Origin: Novakomyces olei
Lineage: Eukaryota; Ascomycota; Novakomycetes; Novakomycetales; Novakomycetaceae
Direction of reading: 5' to 3'
Assembly: GCA_016906335.1 (NCBI GenBank)
Contig: JADEYG010000001.1
Span: forward strand, 744,001-808,000
Length of the DNA: 64,000 nucleotides
Shown here: positions 33,054-44,472 of the stretch, piece after piece
How the letters are laid out: the number at the start of each line of letters is the position of its first letter
How positions within the stretch are numbered: position 1 is the first letter of the stretch
The notes under the pieces: generated by a model
What the model was told of the DNA's origin: nothing
The model's input: only the letters and a program-made list of their open reading frames with translations
Database searches by the model: none
Translations under genes and position numbers: made by a program

Positions 33054-33857
33054 TTAATGTGCTTTGAAAGTCCGCACATACTCTCCATACGGCAAAGAAA
33101 CCTTGGAACCCTGGTACCGTACAAGATGGATCTCGAGCGACCGCAGTTCCGTTGGAACACCGTTCCATCCAGCTTTTCGACAAAGCGATAAAAGTGCATC
33201 CGTCTTGGTCCAGCCTTGCTCCACCATCACGTCTGGGAGGTAAGTGGCACTTCGTCTACGTAAACCGTCTTGAAAAATGATCTTGATTCCGTGCTTCCCA
33301 ACTTCCCACGCCATACAATCTGTACCCATATCCTCGAAATCATGAAGAACAGTGACACTAAAGTCAGCTCAACGCCACACGAGAAAAAAAAAAAATATTA
33401 AAAAAAAAAAAAAACAACAAAACAAAACAAAAATTCATGAACCATAAATTCGAAAAGGGAAAGAAAGCGAGTGTACCTGCAAACAAGACTAGCCAGTTCT
33501 TTGCGAGTGATAGGAGAGAAACGCGTATCCTCGAAAGCGCTGTGGCAAGTTAGTAATTCAAAGTGCAAAAGGGCAGGCTTACGCTAATTCAGCATAATCT
33601 TCCAAGACTTGCTGAGCATTTCCCGGTTCAAATGTGCCTATACACCCGCGAAGCCGCTTGTGTCCGCGAGCGACCACGTCCCAAGTTACAAAGACGGCAC
33701 TAAAGTTAGCCAAGCAGGAAACAACTACAGCAACAGCCAATACTCACCAGTCTGGCTGCTCAGATACATCAATCTCTGGAGAATCCATGTCTAGACCGCG
33801 TTCTAAAGCACTAAAACATACTGCGCACAGTTTCTCGGGCGCTTTAGCCGTGGCCAT
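33054..33857 (-). CDS. AMMECR1 family protein
   Basis: 197 aa; exons 33857-33748, 33699-33583, 33539-33477, 33357-33054. The family hallmark LRGCIGTFEPGN is present in exon 2 (KRLRGCIGTF). Exon 3 has AFEDTRFSPITRKELASLV, and exon 4 DFEDMGTDCMAWEVGKHGIK with ATYLPDVMVEQGWTKTDALL, all in the usual order. The molecular role of AMMECR1 proteins is poorly known; the invariant LRGCIG site is thought to be functional. An A-rich tract lies in intron 3 (33387-33435). Confidence 0.92.
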
Positions 33858-34348
33858 GAGCTCTTATTGGAAGTGGATAAGCCGTCCGGCTTGTCTAGTA
33901 ATATATATTAAATTAATTAAATATAAATAGCGACAATGACTACATTATATTATTATTTCTGCAGTCAATAATATAAACGACAAAATATAGCTGGAAAGGA
34001 GAGCTGAAATTGCAGTTTAGTAAAAATGCTATATTATGGCGTTGACAAGTCACACAATGTGCATACTCAGTCGAGGGTTTGCGTTTATCACAGATGCGTA
34101 ATATATTACTTGTACGACGCGTATATACGGTGAAAGAGAGGAACACTTCAACAGTTAATATACAACAGTTAATATACAAGAATCAATATACAACAATTAG
34201 TATGGAGCCAATTAATATGAGCCCTGTAGAGACTCCTTGGATTCTCGTATATTAAATTTAAACTGACACAAGTATGTCATATAATTAATACTCTATATTT
34301 TATTTACAGTCCACACAGACCTGTGTGCAACGTGGCGAACGCGATACG
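33858..34348. other. divergent intergenic region, AT-rich
   Basis: 491 bp between AMMECR1 and P58IPK. Repeated AACAGTTAATATAC-like units at about 34150-34215. No gene seen. Confidence 0.5.
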
Positions 34349-36346
34349 ATGCGCACGGTTCTCGTGCCGCCTTTGCTCCTTTTACTCTTTTTTTCAGTAT
34401 GTTCATTTGCACATAGCGACAAAGAGTCATCGGCCTCTTTTCTGGCTCGAGGCGACCAGTTTCTCAGCGCTGGAAAGCTGCAAGAAGCTTATGATGCGTA
34501 TGATCGTGCTGCCCGGACTGACAGTGACAACTACCTCGTCTTCTTCAAAAGAGCAGCAATAAAGCTGTCTATGGGGAAGGATTCTTCTGCCATTGATGAG
34601 TAAGAGCTTTTGCGTTACGGTTTCCTGTTTGTGTCTAGTGCTCTTTGCCAGTTTTGCTTTTGGAATTGTTGCCTTTTGCCGTGATGGCTGTCTAATTGCC
34701 AATTATCTATATTTTAATTGCTCATTTTGCATGGCCTTGTATTCGTCTCCTGGCTAATTAAGGCTTTTTAATTTTTTAATTTTTTAATTTTTAATTTTTA
34801 TTCATTATTTATTTTATTTTATTTTTAATATTCCCCATATTTCATCAACCTTAATCCAGTGGATCCGTTGTCTAACACACACAAGCCTTGACCGAGTTCT
34901 GGAGCTTCGGCCTCAGTTCGATGCGGCTTTGGACCAGAAGGGGCGAGCTTTACTGCGACTAGGCCGGTTCACTGAGGCGGCAAGTATCCCGTCTATGGAA
35001 AAAGATGCAGCAGAAGCTCAAAAAGCGCAGAAGCGAATGGAACATGCCTTAAAAGCTCAGCGGTACCACGAATGTGTGCAGGACGCTGAAGTAGTGCTTA
35101 AAATTGCGTCTGGAAACGGCCGTCTAAGGAGAATTAAAGGTAGCTGCCTTCAGCAAATCGGTAAAACAGAGGAGGCAATCGCCGCTTTCTCAGCAGCTCT
35201 TGCTCTTCAGCCTAATGACGCGGAGGCACAAATTATGCTAGCAAAAATGTACATGTTTGCGGCGGCGGAACCAAAACGGGCAACGTCACAATTGCGCAAA
35301 TATCTCCACGTTGATCCGGACAATAGCAGAATAATTCGGTTACAAAAAGAGTTTAAAAAACTCGAAAAACGTGTACAGGAAGTCGAAAAGGCGAGACAGG
35401 AATCTCGATGGCATTCTGCTTTGCGCTTGCTGAAATCGGATGACGGACTGATAAACGAGATTAAATCATGCGTGCAAGAGGCTGATCTGGGACAGTGCCC
35501 TGCGCTATTGCTTGGCAGGGTCAATGAATGGACTTGCGAGGCTTTAACAGCCGTTGAAAAGCACGAAGATGCAGCTGTTTATTGCCGGACTGCTCTAGAA
35601 TTTATTCCCAATAGCAGACCGGCCAATTTTGCCCGTGTGGAAGCGGCTTTAAGAGGAGAAGAGTGGGACGATGCTCTTCACATTTTAGAAGGAATGCTGA
35701 AGGATCCAGAAACCGGTGATGATCCCAAAGTACACGAATTACATGACAAGACAGTGCGCTTAAAAAAGATGGCTGGGAAAAAGGACTATTATAAAATTCT
35801 GGGAGTAGCCAGGGATGCTACTACTTCAGAGATAAAAAAGGCACATCGCCGGCTCACGATCAAGTTCCACCCGGACAAGTATAAGGGAGAGATGTCGCCA
35901 GAGGCTGTGCAGAACAAGATGGCTGATATTAACCAGGCATATGAAGTGCTTTCTAATGGAGGTGAGTGGGTTGTCTTGCTTTAGCTTTTGCATTTATGAA
36001 GTTTGATTCTTTCAGTATTTTTCTTGTCTGATTTTGCAATTAACAGGCCCCTCGGCATCTTTTTGCTTTCTTGTAACATCCACTTTATCGTCCTATTATT
36101 ACTTTAACCTTAGTTTAAATCTAAACCTCACAATACTAATTCCCAGATCTACGGAGGCAGTACGACAATGGCGTCGACCCTAACGATCCCGAGTCTCAGC
36201 AGCAGTATAATCAGGCGCAAAACCCCTTTGCAGGGTTTCCGGGAGGCTCTCCGTTTGGACATGGAAGAGGGCAGCAACACTTTTTCCAGCAACAGCGTGG
36301 AGACGGCCAAAATCAGTTCCGGCAGTTCAAGTTCAATTTTGGTTGA
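34349..36346 (+). CDS. ER co-chaperone P58IPK/DNAJC3-like (TPR plus J domain)
   Basis: 508 aa; exons 34349-34599, 34886-35961, 36147-36346. The signal peptide is MRTVLVPPLLLLLFFSVCSF. TPR repeats follow (FLARGDQFLSAGKLQEAYDA; AIDDLDRVLELRPQFDAALD; and several more to about residue 400). The J domain near the C terminus is DYYKILGVARDATTSEIKKA with the HPD triad in IKFHPDKYKGE. The last exon adds DLRRQYDNGVDPND and a Gly/Gln/Phe-rich tail. In animals DNAJC3 delivers unfolded clients to BiP. ER localisation here is inferred from the signal peptide; no clear C-terminal retention signal is visible. Confidence 0.92.
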
Positions 36347-36615
36347 TGAGGGGGGATAAAGAACACGCATTTTTTGCTCAAAAGCTCTAACAAGGCGCAT
36401 TAGCCTGGTCTGCAAAGCAATTCTACATGGTATAGATTCCCGTGCCTTTTAGCAATAATATACAGGTGCATTAAATATTGTAAGCGCATTTATATAGAGT
36501 AGTCGAGTAGGATCGTACAGACAAAAGTGCCAATGAATTTCAAAGATAAGATAAAATAAAAGGGCTTTGGAGAATAATTGACTTGATCACAAGAGTAAGG
36601 TACACATGCTCTATT

Positions 36616-36939
36616 CTATCGCCGATCGTACGGCAAAAGAGCCTCCAACATTTTGTGGAAAGCGCCCCGCTTATTTCCGTCAACGAGCTTATAACCATGG
36701 CTGGCATTTTTCCGCTCTGTATTCTTTTGCAGACCGTGCTTGAGACTGCCACTTCTCGTCTTTAGTATACGCGAGGCCACCGCCTTATTAGTCTTGAGCT
36801 TGTAATTTTTCAAGGCCGCGACAGTGGTAGAAAACGAGCAAGTCCTTAACGCAATAAACGGCTTTTTAATTAGCAAAGGTTTAACGGCTAATGCACAATG
36901 TACCCGAGGCGCCAATAGCCGATTCATCGTGGAAAACAT
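36616..36939 (-). CDS. mitochondrial large-subunit ribosomal protein bL35m
   Basis: 107 aa from ATG 36939; an upstream GTG-led extension is less likely. The presequence-like N terminus (MFSTMNRLLAPRVHCALAVK) is followed by the L35 core KLKTNKAVASRILKTRSGSL. The family consensus is KMKTxKAAAKRFKVTGSGK. Length and basic character fit. It shares a 177-bp divergent promoter with the TMA17-like gene. Confidence 0.8.
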   Translation of the reverse strand: MFSTMNRLLAPRVHCALAVKPLLIKKPFIALRTCSFSTTVAALKNYKLKTNKAVASRILKTRSGSLKHGLQKNTERKNASHGYKLVDGNKRGAFHKMLEALLPYDRR

Positions 36940-37012
36940 GCTGGCAAAGACAGTCTTGATTGCACCATATAAGTTGTGCTCCCACACATTTGATATTTAG
37001 AAAAAGAATATT

Positions 37013-37026
37013 AACCCTAACCCTAA
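37013..37026. promoter_or_regulatory. telobox-like AACCCTAACCCTAA in a divergent promoter
   Basis: Two head-to-tail CCCTAA units lie midway between bL35m (ATG 36939, leftward) and the TMA17-like gene (ATG 37117, rightward). In several fungi telobox motifs bound by TRF/Tbf1-type proteins sit in promoters of translation genes. Comparable motifs are at 1191-1201 and 17485-17498. Confidence 0.6.
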
Positions 37027-37116
37027 TAATTATCATACAAATTTTCTTCCTTGGGCGCAGAGCCAGCAATACATTCTACAAAATACAATCCACCTAAACT
37101 GCTGTGCTCACGTGCA

Positions 37117-37467
37117 ATGGCTCAGCCATCGGCGCAAGTTGTCGATTTTGATGACGTTATATTCGATCGAGCGATAGATTCGCTTGACGGAGATCTTTTA
37201 CTGCGTGAATACGCGCGTTTGGCACAGTCTTTAACTCATTTACAGCGCTCTAATCGCGAACTCTCTGCTTATTTAGACGAGCAAAACTCGGACGACGATG
37301 GCGTTGTTCGCGAAAGCATTTCCGAAAATTTGGAGACAATGGCAAAACAGCGACAGCGCTGCCAAAAGATCTTGAGCGAGTGTGATCGCCGAGGGATACC
37401 GCGGCCGTTTGAGCCGACTGAGCATGTTCCAGCTGGGACTGATGACGGGGACGGCGTTTCTATTTGA
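37117..37467 (+). CDS. TMA17/ADC17-like protein
   Basis: 116 aa, single exon. The central block SLTHLQRSNRELSAYLDEQN aligns by eye with Tma17 (NxLxHLQRSNxxLxxYI). It is followed by an acidic stretch and SISENLETMAKQRQRCQKIL, where Tma17 has a similar second helix. Yeast Tma17/Adc17 is a stress-induced proteasome assembly chaperone that also associates with ribosomes. Small, helical, coiled-coil-like. Assignment by motif memory only. Confidence 0.65.
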   Translation: MAQPSAQVVDFDDVIFDRAIDSLDGDLLLREYARLAQSLTHLQRSNRELSAYLDEQNSDDDGVVRESISENLETMAKQRQRCQKILSECDRRGIPRPFEPTEHVPAGTDDGDGVSI

Positions 37468-37507
37468 TTCCAGTATTATTAGATCGCTCCAACGGCAGCT
37501 GACATGG

Positions 37508-37569
37508 GTATACTAGACAAGTTTACTAGTCACGTATACTAGTCAAGTATACTAGACAAGTTTACTAGT
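37508..37569. repeat. 23-bp direct repeat with ACTAGT palindromes
   Basis: An identical 23-bp element (starting GTATACTAGACAAG) occurs at 37508-37530 and 37547-37569, separated by 16 bp containing GTATACTAGTCAA. It lies between the convergent TMA17-like and RRP6 genes. Several ACTAGT and GTATAC palindromes make local hairpins possible; it may act at RNA 3' ends. Confidence 0.8.
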
Positions 37570-37652
37570 TGAGCTGGTCGTAGAGCGTTCACGGGTAGAG
37601 TGAACCAGCCATGAGCTATGCGCTAGTCAAACGATAAATTTAAGAGTATATT

Positions 37653-40264
37653 CTATTTGAAAAAGGACATTGATTTGCCCTGGCTCGCGACACCTCGTCT
37701 CGCCGTCTCAGCAGGATTCCGTACAATATTTTCATGCTCTTGTATACGGCTGCTGTGGCCCTGGGGTGTACTGCCCTTCTTATACTTGGACTGCTTTTTC
37801 CGGTCTGGCGCTTCTGACGGAGTATAAAACGACGACATGATATCTTGAGCCGCCTCGTCAAAGTCAATCGCGTTTGCCGCAGATGTAACGGGGCTATCAT
37901 CGGCTTTTTCTTTGCGCTCAACAGGTTTCTCCGTCTCCAGTTGCTCAGCCTTTACCGGCTCAGATCTCGCTTGCTTGGGCGGATCGGGTTTCCGAAACTT
38001 TTTGCCCATCTGCCGAATTGTGATTACTTCGTTCTTTCTCTTTGCCTTGCTAGACTTGAACTCGTGCTCCGCTACTGCAGCCGCCTTCGTATCTCGCTTG
38101 GCTTGTTCCTCCGCTTCCACTCCCACCGTCTCATCCACCTTTTTATTGCCCTTGTCTTCAAATATCCTTTGCCTCTCTTTTTCTCGTCTCTCTTTTTCAC
38201 ACTTGTCTTTTTCCTCTGTCTCCCTTTTAATTTCCAATTCTACCATGGCCGGGTCACGGAACACCTCGGCAGACAGATTTGGTAGTACGACGTGCATCCG
38301 TACGTGGTCGCGTCTATTATCTTGGGGATTATTGGCAAAAGATGATTTCCAAAACAAAGACTGCTCTGCTTCCAGGTTTTGTATCTGTGCCGACTGACTA
38401 TCAACTGCAAAAACATCAGTCTGCGGCAATGGAAACGACTCTGTGTTGGGGGGAAATCGTTTATGTATGCTCTTTTGCATCGAAACCTTCACTGCGCTTT
38501 CGAGAGTTACAGGCTCTTGCCTATGTGGAGGCTCCATACGGGGCGCTATAAGAGCCTCTTGAACTACCCTCACAATTTCGTCGCTGAGGGAAGAGTCTAT
38601 TTGTCGAAAATACCGTCTAAAATCTTCCCTCGATTGTGGAAGCATTTGTGCAATTGCAACAAGGTCCCGATTAGATACAACAAACAAAGGTGAATCATCC
38701 CGTCTTCGAGCCAGTTCATCCCGCCATTTGTGAAGTAAACTCAGCGCCGTAAACTTTGAAGCATCCCACTCGTGTTTCATGTATAGCCGGTTCAATGCAC
38801 CACCCCAGCTTTTCCTATTATCTTTGTGCATTGGATCATATGATGTTTTACAATAAATTTGCAAGGCTTCCCTGTTAGAGCCCTCACGAACTCGCTCAAT
38901 CGCATCTCGGCCCCGGGTGAGCAATTGAGCCCTTAATTGGTCGTAAATGTATAGTAAAAAATGGGTATCGCTCTGTGCATAACTCAGCATTGGGCCTGGC
39001 AATGGCCGAATCCTCCAGTCGGCCATTTGCAGTCTCTTGTCCGCATCAAAATCGCAGTATGCCTTAAGCAAGTAACCGAGCCCATGGGCCTCCAAATCTA
39101 GGACTCGGGACGCATGGTACGTATCAAACATATTTACAATATAAAGTCCAAAGTCACGCTGTAACCAAATGATATCCGACTGAGCTCCATGTAGTACTTT
39201 AATTTTTGAGGGGTCCGTAAAGACTCCATTCAGGATTTGCAGCTCTTTACGGAGCTTTAGGGTATCGACGATCCAATCATGCTCACGACTGCTGATCTGC
39301 ATCAAGCAGACAAAGCCCCGATAAGACCGAAGATCGTGATGCTCTAAATCAATAGCAATTTCACGTGAAGCTTCCAGTTGCCGGACAAGATCATTCAAAT
39401 CTTGAAGAGTACTGACCCAGATTGGCGGCTGCATATGCTTTGGAAGTTTGCTCAAGTTCGAAACATCATAGACATAGCTGGGATACTTTGCTGCTCTTAT
39501 TTCCTCTCCGTACGGGTGCGTTGGTATCAATGTGCCATCCGATCCCTTTGTATACTGAGCATCTAAAGGTACAATAGCGTTTGGTTTACTCGTTAGCTTC
39601 CAGCGCCATAACTCGTCATCGTTATCCGCAGGGCCGCTTGTAAAATGCAATTGCGGTTTTTTCATTGAAGACCGCGCAGAATACTCTGCCGGCAAAGACC
39701 GATAAAGCTTAGATTTCTGTTGTGCACGAGACTCGGTAGCCGTACCTGCTTCATTTTCAAGGCTGCGATCCGTGCTTACTTTTCCCAAATGCTGATCCAA
39801 GCATACGTCCTACACTCTGTTAGTACTTGAATTCACGAAAAAAAAAATATAAACAACTAGATGCTCCATCTAACTTGTGTTTAATTTGTGTTTAATTTGT
39901 TTTTAATTTATTCCTGTTGTTTTGTTCTCTTCATATTCTTGTTTTTTGATCGGCCTACCGTTTTTTCATATAAAAAGTCAAGAGTATCAATGATCTCACT
40001 CCAGTGCCCTGTCAAATCATCTTCATCCTCAAAATCCGATTTATGATGTACTTTTGCCGGCCGCGCAGTGTCTAGTAATACTTGCAAAATACTCTGTAAT
40101 CGCTGTTTCTCTTCGTCAAGTCTGCGACTCAGGCCCCGATCCAGGGTACGGTGGAACGCTATATCTTGATTGGCTACATTAGAAACTGCCCCGGTAGTGC
40201 CGATGAGAGCAGAAAATAACTGCTCTTGTAAGCCCTTTAACTGCTCGGGATTCCAAGCAGCCAT
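37653..40264 (-). CDS. RRP6: nuclear exosome 3'-5' exoribonuclease Rrp6 (EXOSC10)
   Basis: 820 aa; exons 40264-39959 and 39809-37653 (intron 149 nt). Exon 1 holds the PMC2NT domain (HWSEIIDTLDFLYEKT), which binds Rrp47/C1D. The DEDDy exonuclease follows: EIAIDLEHHDLRSYRGF (D, E), LHGAQSDIIWLQRDF (D), and SYAQSDTHFLLYIYD (Y, D). An HRDC domain comes next (LSLLHKWRDELARRRDDSPL; VAIAQMLPQSREDF). The long charged C terminus contains KRKNEVITIRQMGKKFRK, like the exosome-binding lasso region. Directly downstream of NAB3 on the same strand. Confidence 0.95.
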
Positions 40265-40688
40265 GGCAAGAGACCTGCATATATTTGCAATTTACTATAA
40301 TAAAGATTATGCGCATAGAATTGTAATAATATTTATCTGTTTGATAATTAATTAAACAAAATAAAAATAAAAATAAAAATAAAAATAAAAATAAAAATAA
40401 AATCTGAAATTTTATTTCAATAATGAATGGTAATATATTAAATAAGAATGTTTAAATTTCAGGCTTATTTTCTATACATCACGACGCATGCAAGCACAAG
40501 TCGATACACAATAAAATGAAATTTTCTCTTCTAGCCTACTGCTACAGACTACAGGGAGTAGGTTTTCCTCAATGCATAGTTGCACAATGGATAATTTACA
40601 GAAAACAGAGCAACACGTAACAGTTTGTGGTGGTCTTACGAATAGATATTTTACGTTGCTTTTTGCATAAAAGCCACTCCATGCCTCT
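40265..40688. other. intergenic region with AAAATA repeat
   Basis: 424 bp between NAB3 (stop) and RRP6 (start), both leftward. It contains an (AAAATA)n run at about 40358-40402. Serves as RRP6 promoter and NAB3 3' flank. Confidence 0.7.
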
Positions 40689-42837
40689 CTATCTCCGACC
40701 CTGTAATTTCGCCATTATTTCTGCAATCTGCTGGGACGCATGGCCCTGCTGTTGAGCCGAAGACGGAGGCGTTCCTGCTGTTCCTTGGGAAGCAGCAGCA
40801 GCAGCAGCTGCTGCTGCTGCTGGCGGCATCTGATAACCTCCAGGAAGAGTTGGAAGGCTCTGTCCATAGAGCTGTGAGGCTAGGTACGGATTTTCCAGAG
40901 CATTTGCCGGATATTTCGAAGGCGGTTGCTGCTGTGGCTGTAAGACTCCTAAATTCTGAGACTGGCTCAGCGAAGTTATAACAGATTGCAATGTGATCGG
41001 GTCAAGAGTAGAGGCCAACGCCGCCAACTGCTGGTTAGGAGCAGCCGCATTGAGAACAGGAAAAGTGGATTGTGGAGCCATTGAGGCTCGTGCAGCAGGA
41101 TTGTTTGCAGCTTTTGCTCTTAAAACAAGCTGAACACCAGAATTGATATCGACCATGTCGTATTCTGTATGTCAGTTGAGTTAAAGCAACAATGAACGAA
41201 TAGTTAATAAAGCATAATAAATATAAACATAAACATAAACATAAACATAAATAAATAACGGGCATACCATCAAACCGCACGTTAGAGTACCCACTACTCC
41301 GATCAAATACTTGCAATGACAACTTCATCTCATACTGATGCCTTCGATCGAGAATAGCAACGGCACAGGCTCCCTCAGACACAACTTGGCGTATAACCGA
41401 TTGTAAAGAGACCCGCTGTGGCAGCCAAAATACATCTGTCAACAGTCCAACAGAGCGAAAAGCAGACTCCACTTTCCATACAAAACTTCTGTCCAAGTCG
41501 TCCATTATTACCAACTGGATTTCTGGGATATCTTGAGGGCTACGTTTAATAATATTGTGATCACCAGGCGAAGATGACCGGACAGGTCTATCTCGAGAAC
41601 GGTCACGGTCACGGTCACGGTCCCAGTGGTCCCGATCACGTCGATAAGAGAGCGGAGAGTGAGTAGTCCGACGCCATCTGTCCCCAGAAAATCCTGCAGA
41701 ATTCCCAGCTGTATCATCAAAGTCACGTAACCGTCTATTTGGCGGGGAACGACCTCGGCGATCAGGCGACCTTGTACGCCTATAACTGCTGCTGCTGTTA
41801 TTGTTGTTATACGCATTATTGTTACTGCCCCGCCTGGAATCTGGCAATGAACCAGCTTCTTTTTTCTTTTGCGTCTTTGATATTTCCAAGTTCACACGCC
41901 CGTGGCATATAACGGCCCCTTGCTCCGTAGCTATAGCGTTTTTGCAATCCTTGGGATCGAGAAACTGGACAAAGCCGTAAACCTGCTTCACAGAAATCTG
42001 TGCAAGTTCACCATACTTTGCAAAAACTTTCCACAGCGCACGTTTAGCAAGTTTATCTGAGCGCAAATTGCCCACAAAGAGCCGAGATCCGTCGGGGAAG
42101 GTACCGGGAACCCATCGGTCCATCACCCTCTTCTCCTTGTCCACAAAACGTCGGAACAAGTCTTCCTCTTGAGGCGTTAAATTTCCGTCACTCGAAGATG
42201 GACCGGTGTAGTCGCCGCCAGCAGCAGCAGAATAATTAGTAGTATAATCAGCAGTTGCTTGTGTACTAGGGGGTGATTGATTGGAGGATTGTGGTGGCTG
42301 AGTGGATGAAGCTGGAGTAATTCTAGCAAGCAAGTCTTGCAGGTTAACATTTGGCGAAATGCTTTCTGCATTATTTTCAGACTGGTCTTTTGCACCATCA
42401 TAAGAATGAATGTTTTCCGGATCATAGATATCGTCTTCGTCTTCAGGCTGGGTGGAAGGTTTCACCACCTCCTCTTTGGAGGCGGCGGCAGTATGCCGAG
42501 TTTGCTCAAGATCATGCTGCGTTTGGAGAAGTGGAATCGACTGAGGGTTATCAATAGCCATCATGGGTTTGGGTGAAGCGATTTCGGGTGGTTCGCTCTC
42601 AATATGGGGTTCAGGCAAATGGTCATTTTGTGGCTGCTCCTGGATTGCTATAGCAGCACTTTCTGTGGGCTCAGTCTGATTAGGCGCCTCGTGCGGCTCA
42701 GGCTGTCCGGACTGATCGGGCTGCTCAGGCTGATCGGACTGCTCAGGCTGGTCGGTCTGCTCAGGCTGATCGGGCGGCTGCTCAGGCTGATCGCCGGCTG
42801 GAGACTTTGGAGCTGGATCCTGGTCGGTGTCAGCCAT
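40689..42837 (-). CDS. Nab3-like nuclear RNA-binding protein
   Basis: 681 aa; exons 42837-41268 and 41164-40689. The N terminus is a PEQ/DQPEQ-rich acidic low-complexity region. The RRM is SRLFVGNLRSDKLAKRALWK ... KQVYGFVQFLDPKDC. An SR/RD-rich region follows (DRDRDRDRSRDRP). The fold after it starts IPEIQLVIMDDLDRSFVWKV and ends NVRFDEYDMVD, as in fungal Nab3 homologues. The C terminus is Ala/Gln-rich (polyA run of 10) and ends with helix QQIAEIMAKLQG, the place of the Nab3 oligomerisation helix. Nab3 with Nrd1-Sen1 ends short RNAs and hands them to the exosome. Intron has (ATAAAC)n. Confidence 0.82.
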
Positions 42838-43402
42838 AGTTCAGAGCTGGATCAAGCGGTTTCAAGTAATATTCTAAGGTTTCTTGACCAGATGTTTCAC
42901 TGGTCTGTTTGATCTGTTTGATCTTTTTCCTCGGGGATTAGCTTAGACGGATATATATGGCCGTAAAAAATCTGGTATGGCGAACAAAGGCAAGTTCGTA
43001 GCTCGGGACTTCAGTGCATTCAGCACGATGTGTGGTAGAGCCGTTTCGACGGCGACGCTTTCATACGTCTCTGGGATTAAGCGTCAGCTTGGGTATTTGT
43101 CGGTAGAATAGTATACCGCGCAAGGAGCTTAATTGTTTATTATTTAGTATAATAAGAATAATCACATAATATAAATATAAATATAAATATTAATATGATT
43201 AATATAATATAATATAATATAATAATAATATAATATAATAAAAATTATATAGCATCGCAAGTAGCATGGCTGTAATGTGGATATTAACATCAGAGGAATA
43301 TTGTGTGGGGACTGCGTAAACTGCAATAAATAAATAAAATAAATAAAATAAATAAAATAAATAAAATAAATAAAATAAATAAAATAAATAAAATAAATAA
43401 AA

Positions 43403-43449
<47 letters not shown>

Positions 43450-43603
43450 ATATTTATTCCCTTTTTCTGTGCTTTGGATTATATCGACGGCCATAATGCT
43501 TTCATGCGTCCCGGGATGACTATGGGTCAGAGAATCTATATTGCAGACTATACGTTTTAGCCTTTGAAAACTCTGTTTATCGACATAAAGTGGAGAATCG
43601 GGG
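42838..43603. other. divergent intergenic region with compound AT array
   Basis: 766 bp between NAB3 and the ICT1-like gene. Apart from AT repeats (43145-43260 and 43325-43453) nothing gene-like is seen. Confidence 0.6.
43325..43453. repeat. tandem array switching from a 9-bp to a 4-bp unit
   Basis: The first part repeats ATAAATAAA (9 bp, about nine copies) and the second repeats TAAA (4 bp, about twelve copies), with no break between them. Confidence 0.9.
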
Positions 43604-44423
43604 ATGTATAAAAGGTGGAGCTGTCTGCCTGCGTTTAGATACCAAACACAGACGTCATTGCCACGGTTCTACTCTCTTAATTCAAACGGTAATATAGTGT
43701 AGCGATATAATGTTTACGATGTACATTAGTTGGCTGCGAAAAGAATTGGGAAAAATTACAAAAAATTTCAAGGCTCCGTTCTAATCTGATTGCAGACAAA
43801 CAATTCCTGTCCAAGTTTCCATCAGTTTTGCAAGCTCTACGAAATGCGACAGACAATCCGTTTCAAATAAGTTTTTCTCGCAGTGGCGGGTCCGGTGGGC
43901 AAAATGTAAACAAAGTGAATACAAAGGCTTCGTTGCGATGCCCACTCAACGACAGACGGCTCGGTCTGCCAGAGACCGTGATTCAAAGGCTTCGCGAGCT
44001 GCCCGAGGTATTGTGCTGTGATTGTTTAATTTAATATGATTATTACATACTCTGTTGATATATACATTTTCTATATGCCAAAATTTGTACTGAAAATTCT
44101 AGTTTTCACGGTATTTGGTCTCAGACAAGTCGGAAATCCTTGTCCAATCACAGGCGTTCCGTACGCAATACGAGAACGTAAATGCGTGCTATGATAAATT
44201 CATAAAGCTTTTCACCCAGCTGGAGGCGACTATTCCCACAGAACAGTCGCAGCAAAGTAAAGATCGCATAAAGCGATTGTATGCCACCATCATTTTGCTT
44301 GACTTTTGACGCTAACAGATTCACAGAAAGAGAGCAGAGATGGATCGCAAAAAGGACCTGAAAACTAAACATAGTCAAAAGAAAGATTCACGTCGTAAGA
44401 AAGGCGGCAGTGATTCTTGGTGA
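43604..44423 (+). CDS. mitochondrial peptidyl-tRNA hydrolase, ICT1/ArfB type
   Basis: 189 aa; exons 43604-43688, 43796-44007, 44103-44278, 44327-44423. Exon 1 gives a presequence-like N terminus rich in Arg and without acidic residues (MYKRWSCLPAFRYQTQTSLP). Exon 2 has the catalytic GGQ loop in FSRSGGSGGQNVNKVNTKAS. Exon 3 has RYLVSDKSEILVQSQAFRT. The last exon is a Lys/Arg-rich tail (KKRAEMDRKKDLKTKHSQKK) like the ArfB/ICT1 tail that enters the mRNA channel. The enzyme frees stalled mitochondrial ribosomes. A TATAAAAGG string overlaps codons 2-4, so the start deserves a transcript check. Confidence 0.87.
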
Positions 44424-44472
44424 TGATCTAGACCATTGAGCATAGAATTTCGCGAGACAAAATGAAATTGTT

